The notes below the pieces were generated by a model. The model was not told where the DNA came from. It made no database searches and saw nothing but the letters and a program-made list of their open reading frames with translations. The position numbers and the translations under genes were made by a program. A stretch of DNA of 35,152 bases, from the NCBI GenBank assembly GCA_964608745.1, contig CAZSPC010000009.1, positions 1-35,152 on the forward strand, written 5' to 3'. The DNA comes from UBA12079 sp964608745 (GTDB taxonomy: Bacteria > Patescibacteriota > Minisyncoccia > Phycocordibacterales > UBA12079). This document shows positions 29,052 to 35,152 of the stretch, piece after piece. Position 1 is the stretch's first letter; each line of letters starts with the position of its first letter.

Positions 29052-30113
29052 TTACCATACCACAACCTCAAAGTCAATATCTAAATCTGTTTTTTGTTTT
29101 ACTTGGGATTGGATTTTTTGGGCTAGGGTTTTTATTTCTTTGGCAGTGGCATTTTTGTGGCTTACAAGAACTAGGGGTTGGTTTTTGTACAGACCAACAC
29201 CACCTTCCTTGTGCCCTTTTAGATTTAGGATTTTATCGAGGATGTAGGCTAGGGGGATTTTGTACATTTGGGTACCCGGTACACCACTCCTCAAAGCTCC
29301 GTGGGGTACCAGGTACCCCGGAAGTTCGGGGTATTTTTTTAGAAGGTTGTTTAGTTGTTTTTGGTTTACTGTTGGGTTTTTGAAAAATGATCCAGCAGTG
29401 CCTATTTTTTTCCAATCAGGGAGTTTACTTTCTCTTGTTTTTAATATTTCTTTTCTTTTTTCTTTTAAGCTGTTTGCTTCGCAAACCAAAGCCTGGATTG
29501 CCACGCGCTTCGCACTCGCAATGACGAAAAAAAGGCTAAAAGCAACACGAACAACAATCCAATTTTTTTCTTTTTTAAAAATAGAATCTCGATAACTAAA
29601 ATTACATTCTTTATTTGTTATTTTCTTAACTTTACCCTTTTCTATATCAAAGATTTCAACCCAATCAACGACATCTTTTATCTCTGTCCCATAAGCTCCG
29701 ATATTTCCAACAACTCCTGCACCAACTGTTCCGGGGATGCCAGAAAGGTTTTCAAGGCCTGATAAACCCTTCTCGACTGTTTGGGCAACGAGGTTGTCCC
29801 AGGTCTCTCCTGCTCCTGCTGTTACCTGAACAAAATTACTACCCGAAACCGGGTTACTCACTCCGCTTCGCTTCGCAGTAACCCGGTTTCCGTCCGTAAT
29901 TTCCATTTTTATAACAAGGCCATTAACACCTTTATCAGAAACGAGAAGATTTGAACCACCACCAAGAACAAAAACAGGCAGTGAGTTTTGCTTTGCAAAA
30001 CTCACTGCCTGTTTTAAATCTTCAATATCTTTTACCACAACAAAATATTTCGCCTCCCCGCCGATTTTGAAAGTAGTATAATCTTTTAGCGGAATGTTTT
30101 GTTGAATATTCAT
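29052..30113 (-). CDS. murB: UDP-N-acetylenolpyruvoylglucosamine reductase with palindrome-encoded insertions
   Basis: MurB reduces UDP-GlcNAc-enolpyruvate to UDP-MurNAc with NADPH and FAD, the second step of peptidoglycan synthesis. FAD-binding GGGSNLLVSDKG (51-62), GIPGTVGAGVVGNIGAYGTEI (126-145), the catalytic-Arg region FSYRDSIF (R175), GTAGSFFKNP with S242, and E303 in KGHKEGGVGLY are all present, so the enzyme may be active. At 353 residues it is about 50 longer than usual. The extra length coincides with palindromes read in frame: residues about 75-92 (29845-29890), 197-214 (29468-29526, a dispersed repeat) and 266-281 (29270-29319, the RAYT palindrome). A fourth, perfect 21-bp palindrome (29971-30015) encodes the normal segment KQAVSFAKQNSLPVF without adding length. 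It starts 15 bases after the ligase gene stop. No Shine-Dalgarno. Confidence 0.95.
   Translation of the reverse strand: MNIQQNIPLKDYTTFKIGGEAKYFVVVKDIEDLKQAVSFAKQNSLPVFVLGGGSNLLVSDKGVNGLVIKMEITDGNRVTAKRSGVSNPVSGSNFVQVTAGAGETWDNLVAQTVEKGLSGLENLSGIPGTVGAGVVGNIGAYGTEIKDVVDWVEIFDIEKGKVKKITNKECNFSYRDSIFKKEKNWIVVRVAFSLFFVIASAKRVAIQALVCEANSLKEKRKEILKTRESKLPDWKKIGTAGSFFKNPTVNQKQLNNLLKKYPELPGYLVPHGALRSGVPGTQMYKIPLAYILDKILNLKGHKEGGVGLYKNQPLVLVSHKNATAKEIKTLAQKIQSQVKQKTDLDIDFEVVVW
29270..29319. repeat. Double RAYT-type REP palindrome inside murB
   Basis: GTGGGGTACC, A, GGTACCCC (29301-29319) is the REP unit of the RAYT locus. Thirteen bases away, GGGTACC, C, GGTACACCAC (29270-29287) is a second, imperfect unit. 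On the coding strand they read GYLVPH and SGVPGT. The pair resembles a BIME-like two-unit REP element. Confidence 0.85.
29468..29526. repeat. Dispersed GGATTGCC...GCAATGACG repeat inside murB, copy E (long form)
   Basis: A GTTTGC/GCAAAC hairpin followed by CAAAGCCTGGATTGCCACG, a CGCTTCGC centre and ACTCGCAATGACG. It is translated in frame as VIASAKRVAIQALVCEANS, which is outside any conserved MurB motif. Confidence 0.85.
29845..29890. repeat. 14-bp palindrome inside murB with CGCTTCGCTTCGC loop
   Basis: GAAACCGGGTTACT (29845-29858) pairs perfectly with AGTAACCCGGTTTC (29877-29890). The 18-base loop CACTCCGCTTCGCTTCGC resembles loops of intergenic palindromes at 2205-2242. It is translated as part of GNRVTAKRSGVSNPVSGS. 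Confidence 0.85.
29971..30015. repeat. 21-bp perfect palindrome inside a conserved part of murB
   Basis: Arms 29971-29991 and 29995-30015 are exact reverse complements with a TTT loop. It encodes residues 34-48 just before the FAD-binding GGGSN, without changing protein length. Confidence 0.9.
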
Positions 30114-30127
30114 ATTTTAAAATTATT

Positions 30128-32206
30128 TTATTGTCTTCCCGCCCTAATTTCAGAAATATAATACTCACCCTGCTCTTTAAATGTTGGATCTAAAACAATC
30201 ACTTGTTGAATTGTCTCAATAGCCTTTGATTTAAATCCAGCTTCTGAATAGCCAGCTGCGAGAGACAGTAACATCTGTGCATCGGTCGGATTTTTTTCAA
30301 CATTAGTCTCCAAAATTCCTATTGCTTCATTGTACTGCCCCGCTTTCATCAAAGCTAGAATATATTTATCTTCCAACTCTTTAAACTGAGTACCTAACTC
30401 GTAAGCTTTTTTGAAAGATTCAACTGCCTCTGAGTATTTAGACTGATTGATATAAATTTGCCCTCCCAAAACAAGCATTGTTTGTTTATTAGGAGACAAA
30501 CTCATAGCCTTAGATAGATATTCCAAAGAAAGATCTAACATTCCTGCGTTAACAAGAAAAACTGCCATTATATAATTTGCCCTGGCACTCTGAGAATCTT
30601 TTTTTACCTGCTTATCCATTTCACCAAAAGTCAGATCAGCAAAAGTCTGTTTGGCAGAATCGTTTATTTCTGACGACCTTAGAATATGAGGGGTTGCTTC
30701 TGCCAACCTTTCTCTAATTTCTTGGTCACCAAAAGATTCATAAGAAAGAGCCTTTTTGTAATATTCAATAGATTCATCAATCTTAGACGGTGGCTGAGCA
30801 ATGGCTTTTAATAAATTAGTGTTGGCTAGATAACCCTTGGCATTGAAGAGATAAACTGAAAAAATTATTGCAAAACAAACAACTACCACAGCACCTTGCT
30901 CAACTTTTTTACTTAATTCAAAACTTACTGAACTTTCCTTTTTATTTAAAGAATGAATATACCCCAAAATCAAAAAGAATAGAATATAACTTATCAAATG
31001 ATCAAATACAAAGAAGTTATGAATAAAGTATCCCGCCAACAAACCAACAATAACCGCTTTTTCAATCACCTTAAAATGCTCATTTTCATCTTTAATTAGG
31101 TAGAAAATAATAGCAAAGAATAAAGAAAGGTATCCCAGTAGACCAAGTAATCCCCCGGCAATCAGCCAGTCAAAAAATACATTGTGGGTTCTATCAAACC
31201 ACTGCTCTTGGTCATACATTCCCGGATTATAATGCTTATCAAAAACATAGTTGAAGTTTTCTTGGCCCCAGCCCAAGATTGGTTTTTCTTTAAATCCTTT
31301 CCAGGCCATTTCCCAAACCATAAATCGAGACTTGGTGGTTTTTTCTTGCAAAGAGATGTCGGCAAATCTTTTTAGGACCGGACTGTCTTGCACAAAGGAA
31401 GTATTTTTGACCGAAATAAACAAACCAACCAGCAAAACAATTCCAACCAGCCCTCCGATCGCCACTTTCTTAATCGTCTTATTTTCCTTTTCAAAAATTG
31501 CAATAACCAAAGTAATCAAAAACATTCCACCGATAAACCCAAGCATCGCTCCTCTGGTTTGTGTGTAATATAGAATTATAGTTTGCAAAATTAAAGCTAA
31601 TCCATACAGCCAAACAACAACATCCCAAGATTTTCGTTTAAGAATTAAAAAGGTGGTTAGGAAAATATGAACAAGCATATAAACGGCTAGGTAGGCAGAG
31701 TTACCAAGGGTTGCATCAAGTCGGGTTGCGCCCTGATGGATATCTAACTTTCCTGCCATTTGCATCAAACCATAAACACCCATAAACACACTGGCAACAA
31801 TCGATGTATTAAACAACCCATGCCACAATTCTTTTGTTTTTAAAACAGACGAAGTAACAAACAAAAATCCAAGTAGGTGAACCAGCGTTACCCACCCTTC
31901 CATTCTTTCATAATTAGACCAAATAGATTTCATTGGATTTTCTCCAAAGATATCCGCGATTCCAATAATTGCCACAAAAACTGTTGCACAAATTGTTACC
32001 CAAGACCATTTTGGTCTAAACCTCTCGTCACGAATAGCCAAAATAGCCCAAAGACCAAACATTATTTCAACCAAAAACCGAAAGGCAAAAGCCTTTCCGG
32101 TGATGAAAGGAAAAAACAAAGAAGATTTAACAATAAAAGGAATAAAAGGAACTAAAAAGATTAGTCCGTAGATTGTATATTTAAGATAATTATTTATATT
32201 AGTCAT
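30128..32206 (-). CDS. O-antigen ligase/Wzy-like membrane protein with C-terminal TPR repeats
   Basis: A 692-residue membrane protein of the O-antigen ligase (Wzy_C) superfamily, which transfers or polymerises lipid-linked glycans at the outer face of the membrane. About a dozen membrane helices fill residues 10-465. The large external loop of the ligase family contains GWGQENFNYVFDKHYNPGMY and the DRTHNVFFDWLIAGGLLGLLGY motif, with the conserved His. After the last helix a soluble region carries TPR units (about 545-680; ANYIMAVFLVNAGMLDLSLEYLSKAMSLSP, SKYSEAVESFKKAYELG, GQYNEAIGILETNVEKNP). TATAAC lies 8 bases before the ATG with no Shine-Dalgarno. Its neighbours (murB, exporter, sulfotransferase) support an envelope glycan role. 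Confidence 0.9.
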   Translation of the reverse strand: MTNINNYLKYTIYGLIFLVPFIPFIVKSSLFFPFITGKAFAFRFLVEIMFGLWAILAIRDERFRPKWSWVTICATVFVAIIGIADIFGENPMKSIWSNYERMEGWVTLVHLLGFLFVTSSVLKTKELWHGLFNTSIVASVFMGVYGLMQMAGKLDIHQGATRLDATLGNSAYLAVYMLVHIFLTTFLILKRKSWDVVVWLYGLALILQTIILYYTQTRGAMLGFIGGMFLITLVIAIFEKENKTIKKVAIGGLVGIVLLVGLFISVKNTSFVQDSPVLKRFADISLQEKTTKSRFMVWEMAWKGFKEKPILGWGQENFNYVFDKHYNPGMYDQEQWFDRTHNVFFDWLIAGGLLGLLGYLSLFFAIIFYLIKDENEHFKVIEKAVIVGLLAGYFIHNFFVFDHLISYILFFLILGYIHSLNKKESSVSFELSKKVEQGAVVVVCFAIIFSVYLFNAKGYLANTNLLKAIAQPPSKIDESIEYYKKALSYESFGDQEIRERLAEATPHILRSSEINDSAKQTFADLTFGEMDKQVKKDSQSARANYIMAVFLVNAGMLDLSLEYLSKAMSLSPNKQTMLVLGGQIYINQSKYSEAVESFKKAYELGTQFKELEDKYILALMKAGQYNEAIGILETNVEKNPTDAQMLLSLAAGYSEAGFKSKAIETIQQVIVLDPTFKEQGEYYISEIRAGRQ

Positions 32207-32214
32207 TTCAATAT

Positions 32215-32220
32215 GTTATA
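32215..32220 (-). promoter_or_regulatory. -10 box of the ligase gene (leaderless-type)
   Basis: TATAAC on the minus strand, 8 bases before the ATG, with no Shine-Dalgarno. Confidence 0.4.
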
Positions 32221-32309
32221 ACTTAGAAAAATTTATAGCATAAATAGTAACACAATTTCGAACTGTAAGAAAATTCAAACCAAACAAAAAATTAGCTTTA
32301 AAGAGACTA

Positions 32310-34124
32310 TTAATCGGGAATACTATGCATGCGTGAGAAATATGTCCCATTCTCTTTAAGAAGTTCATCCGGCGTACCGGATTCAATAATTCGACCATCT
32401 TCGAGTACATACAGCATATCCATTTCGCGCACCGTTGAGAGCCGATGCGCGATGACACACACAGTAACCCTTCCTTTCAAATCATTTATTGTGCGCTGAA
32501 TATATTGCTCAGACTCTGTATCCAAAGCGCTCGTCGCCTCGTCGAGCAATAGAAGCTGGGGCTTGCGCGCTAAAGCACGCGCAATAGCAATACGTTGGCG
32601 TTGTCCTGCTGAAAGCAGGACACCGCGTTCGCCAACCTTTGTATCAAAACCATTTTGCAGTTTTTCTATCACATCATAAATTTTCGCTTTCTTTGCCGCC
32701 TCAATAACATCTTCGTCAGACACACTCTCATCAAAAAATCGAATATTTTCACGCACCGTGTCATTTATTAGAAAAATATCCTGCGATACATAAGCAGTAT
32801 TTTTACGCCATATATTGATATCAATATTATTCACAGGTACACCATCCAACACTAAAGCACCTTTGGTCGGCTCGAGAAGTCTCAAAACGATATCAAACAA
32901 AGTTGTTTTACCAGAACCCGAGGGACCAATGATCCCTACCATAGCACCGTGTGGAATTGATAAATTAACACCATTCAAAACATCGCCACCCGTATCGTAG
33001 GAAAATGCAACATCCTTAAAAGCAAGTTCATGATCGAACTTGAACGGCTTTGAATACTTTTCTGCTTTTTTATGTCGAACTTCTCGATGTTTCGACGCCT
33101 CCTCACCGTATCTCAATACATTAGATGCGTATGGTGCCGCATCATTCATATTAAAGAGAATGGTTTGCCCAGACTGTATAGACGCAAAAATACGTTGAAC
33201 CAAATAAACAATAGCAGCAAGTGCGCCAATACTGTAAGATGTTTCATAATATGCAAACGCAACCACGACCGCAACAAAAATGACGGTAATCGGCTGAATA
33301 AAAACTACGACCAATTTCCTCAGCATAAAAGTGCGTATATGTAACGCGCGGAATATTGAAAAAAAACTAACACCGATACCAGTAATCTTATCTTCCAAAC
33401 CCATCGCTTTTACAACCTTCACACCACCAAGATATTCATTTACCAGATGCGCAATATGCTTATTCATCTCAGCGGTTTCGCGGGCAGCGACACGACCTTT
33501 AGAAAAAACCGGTTTAAACACCAAAAACATCAAGGCACCGGTTCCTAACGCAAGAAATGTAATTGTTTCTGATATGTTGAGTGCAACAAAAAGATAAATT
33601 GCGAGCCCGGAAGCAAACATGATCATTTTCACAAACAAATCAAGTAACGCTGCGGTTTGTCGCACATCAATTTTTAAAAGTGTTTCCAGATTTCCCTGTC
33701 GCTGTTTCAGGAGATATGGCCAATTTGCATAAAGTGTTCGCTTAAAAAGACGGTTCATCAAGTCCTCTTGATATTTTGTTTTGAGATGTACCTGTATGTA
33801 GTAAAAGGCTAACAATACCAATGCTTTCAAAGTAAAAAGTGTCACAATGAGGACGAGGATCGCAGGTAAAGTAAGCTCAATTCCTGTAAATGAAAATGTG
33901 TTTAAAATCGCTTGTGATATAAAATCGTCTCCGGACTGCCCATTTCCGATGAACACAGAAAACAATGGGATAAGCGCACTAATACCAACTGCTTCAAGAA
34001 TACCACTTAAAAATCCCAATACTAAAAATATGGCCACATATCTCCGGTAACCTGCAATTAAGCGCGATATGAGTCTCGCGGCTCTTCCTATCTCACTGAA
34101 TTTTAGACGTTCTATAGTTGACAT
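32310..34124 (-). CDS. ABC exporter, fused membrane and ATPase domains (MsbA/PglK-like)
   Basis: A half-transporter of 604 residues that would work as a homodimer, probably flipping a lipid-linked glycan or lipid. The membrane domain (about 25-325) has six helices. The ATPase has Walker A GPSGSGKTT (400-408), Q448 in YVSQD, a signature LSAGQ (504-508; most relatives have LSGGQ), Walker B LLLLDE (524-529) and the switch H560 in IAHRLST. The ATG at 34124 is chosen because it lies 4 bases after the sulfotransferase stop; the longer frame would overlap that gene. G+C content is far above that of the genes to the left, so the block 32.3-35.2 kb may be acquired. The substrate is inferred from neighbours only. 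Confidence 0.93.
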   Translation of the reverse strand: MSTIERLKFSEIGRAARLISRLIAGYRRYVAIFLVLGFLSGILEAVGISALIPLFSVFIGNGQSGDDFISQAILNTFSFTGIELTLPAILVLIVTLFTLKALVLLAFYYIQVHLKTKYQEDLMNRLFKRTLYANWPYLLKQRQGNLETLLKIDVRQTAALLDLFVKMIMFASGLAIYLFVALNISETITFLALGTGALMFLVFKPVFSKGRVAARETAEMNKHIAHLVNEYLGGVKVVKAMGLEDKITGIGVSFFSIFRALHIRTFMLRKLVVVFIQPITVIFVAVVVAFAYYETSYSIGALAAIVYLVQRIFASIQSGQTILFNMNDAAPYASNVLRYGEEASKHREVRHKKAEKYSKPFKFDHELAFKDVAFSYDTGGDVLNGVNLSIPHGAMVGIIGPSGSGKTTLFDIVLRLLEPTKGALVLDGVPVNNIDINIWRKNTAYVSQDIFLINDTVRENIRFFDESVSDEDVIEAAKKAKIYDVIEKLQNGFDTKVGERGVLLSAGQRQRIAIARALARKPQLLLLDEATSALDTESEQYIQRTINDLKGRVTVCVIAHRLSTVREMDMLYVLEDGRIIESGTPDELLKENGTYFSRMHSIPD

Positions 34125-34128
34125 ATGG

Positions 34129-34953
34129 TTATTGTTTATTTGGTCGAATTTCCAAACTTCTGGTGATATGCTTATCCGAAGCATGTTTACCTAAAAAAAA
34201 TTTAATTGGTCGGGTCAAACGTAAAAAAATGTCCTGCTTCCAGTTGCTATCAAAACTAATTGTGTTAAGGCGCGATGCGTCATGACGAACTCGACTACCT
34301 CCTGTAATATGTGTTGACGAAGGTGCTGTTTTCCAGTTGGAAAATGATGCAAGACCACATTCTGACATAATAGCTTCGGAAACACGATCTGGAGCTACAC
34401 AAAAATCTTTGTAACTAAGAGTTGTATACGGAATACCACTTTCACGAAGGGCGCGAGCGAAACGTCTTTTCTGTTGCGCCCAGCGTTTAAAATTGAGCAA
34501 ATCACCAATTATCAGTGGAGCATTATCTGTCCTTCGCATCGAGTATGCCCACGCACCCGGCTCTTTCATAAGGTACACCGCGCACACATCATACCCGAGA
34601 GCTTTGGCAACTTTGGACCCCGCTCGAAAACCCTCTATAGTTTTCGAAGCATCTATAACAACATTATATTGTTTTAGTGTTGGAGAATTAAGCACATCAT
34701 TATACCATCCTTCAAGATCCGTGGCGGTACGAGGGACCGATGACCAGAATGGACATTCGCCGAGAGTTTGGCCACAAGTACACTCACGCCCTTCTGTTGG
34801 GCGAAGTTCTTGACGGGGCATCTCACCTGCAATTTCGCCAAGCGCCACTGCCTCTGGATAGCGCGAAAGATATGCATTGAGTACAGTAGAACCGCTACGG
34901 CCGAGACCAATAATATACAAAAATAGCGGTGGATGTGAAATTATGTTGTTCAT
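34129..34953 (-). CDS. Sulfotransferase-family protein
   Basis: A 274-residue protein of the PAPS-dependent sulfotransferase superfamily. The N-terminal loop YIIGLGRSGSTVLNAYLS (13-30) is the 5'-phosphosulfate-binding motif. A Cys pair follows in ECTCGQTLGECPFW. VIDASKTIEGF and the later AVYLMKEPGAWAYSMRR segment correspond to the 3'-phosphate-binding region, where Arg and Ser are expected. Such enzymes sulfate sugars or lipids; bacterial members of this type often sit in surface-polysaccharide clusters, as here between an exporter and a glycosyltransferase. The ATG at 34953 gives the usual distance to the loop. Base composition is GC-rich like its neighbours. The acceptor is unknown. Confidence 0.85.
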   Translation of the reverse strand: MNNIISHPPLFLYIIGLGRSGSTVLNAYLSRYPEAVALGEIAGEMPRQELRPTEGRECTCGQTLGECPFWSSVPRTATDLEGWYNDVLNSPTLKQYNVVIDASKTIEGFRAGSKVAKALGYDVCAVYLMKEPGAWAYSMRRTDNAPLIIGDLLNFKRWAQQKRRFARALRESGIPYTTLSYKDFCVAPDRVSEAIMSECGLASFSNWKTAPSSTHITGGSRVRHDASRLNTISFDSNWKQDIFLRLTRPIKFFLGKHASDKHITRSLEIRPNKQ

Positions 34954-34969
34954 AATGTGATATATAGTA

Positions 34970-35152
34970 TCACTTTTTGTGTTCTTTATTAAGTATCTTA
35001 TTGTATATCTCGTGTACCGCATCATCAAACGGCTGTTTATTTTCCATTGCACGACGGGCTTCTTTACTCATCATTTCTGCCTTGTCGCGATGATCATAAA
35101 GATACTTAATCTTTTCCCCGAGCGACTTTGCATCTCGAATAGGCACCACAAA
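34970..35152 (-). CDS. C-terminal end of a glycosyltransferase (partial)
   Basis: The last 60 codons of a gene that enters from beyond the window. The frame reads FVVPIRDAKSLGEKIKYLYDHRDKAEMMSKEARRAMEN and ends KILNKEHKK with TGA. The VPIRDAKSLGEKIKYL pattern followed by a helical DKAEMMSKEARR is the usual end of a GT4/GT-B glycosyltransferase. It stops 16 bases before the sulfotransferase start, consistent with one operon running leftward through the ABC exporter. The TGA stop supports the standard genetic code. Confidence 0.75.
   Translation of the reverse strand, partial: FVVPIRDAKSLGEKIKYLYDHRDKAEMMSKEARRAMENKQPFDDAVHEIYNKILNKEHKK

Noticed and set aside
29233..29595. Other frames across the murB palindromes
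   Set aside because: Palindromes keep frames open on both strands; only the murB frame has catalytic and FAD motifs.
32602..32622. 9-bp hairpin in the ABC exporter signature region as another inserted palindrome
   Set aside because: TGTCCTGCT/AGCAGGACA covers the essential LSAGQ motif, adds no length and is short enough to be chance.
34970..34972. UGA recoding as in some Patescibacteria lineages
   Set aside because: This TGA ends the glycosyltransferase at a natural C-terminus, and no gene here needs TGA to be read through as Gly; Trp is encoded by TGG throughout.
1..35152. tRNA or rRNA genes
   Set aside because: I looked through all intergenic stretches and saw no cloverleaf-like sequence or conserved rRNA segment.

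Overview
The window is AT-rich bacterial DNA (roughly one third G+C by eye over most of its length), gene-dense, with almost everything on the minus strand. Small size-reduced core proteins, a PaaX/Cas2-like repressor, a PpsA-Eno-glycerate kinase set and many short orphan proteins suggest a Candidate Phyla Radiation (Patescibacteria) genome. That placement is inference from gene content, with no rRNA in the window to confirm it. The standard code fits all genes read here. I found no tRNA, rRNA or CRISPR array.

Layout. 1-6.4 kb: secD, an undecaprenyl-phosphate sugar transferase, a GT4 glycosyltransferase and three orphan hypothetical genes. 6.4-10.7 kb: gatB, a REP-associated transposase (RAYT) with its palindromes, obg and a VTT/DedA membrane protein. 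10.7-19.6 kb: a lower-glycolysis block (D-2-hydroxyacid dehydrogenase, enolase, PEP synthase, glycerate 2-kinase) with a CYTH protein, a NYN nuclease and small membrane proteins between them. 19.8-24.9 kb: two orphan genes in an operon, a PIF1-like helicase, a PaaX/Cas2-like protein, a cupin, an AbrB-like DNA-binding protein, a zinc ribbon and an NDT-like protein. 24.9-28.6 kb: secA, then a Phd/RelE toxin-antitoxin cassette with gene debris between two 49-bp direct repeats. 28.6-32.2 kb: lipoprotein, murB, O-antigen-ligase/TPR protein. 32.3-35.2 kb: a clearly more GC-rich block (ABC exporter, sulfotransferase, end of a glycosyltransferase).

Together the genes cover protein export (SecA, SecD), envelope glycan synthesis (sugar transferase, GT4, MurB, ligase, exporter, sulfotransferase), and a possible ATP-yielding route glycerate to 2-phosphoglycerate to PEP to pyruvate to D-lactate.

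The most unusual signal is palindromic DNA. Several families of perfect or near-perfect inverted repeats are scattered between genes and also sit in frame inside genes: the RAYT palindrome lies in the RAYT gene itself and in murB, murB carries four palindromes and is about 50 residues longer than usual, and enolase carries one. A second window-wide pattern is two modes of translation start. Core genes have a -10 box 6-10 bases before ATG and no Shine-Dalgarno (apparently leaderless), while the short orphan genes have strong Shine-Dalgarno sites and often TTGACA promoters.
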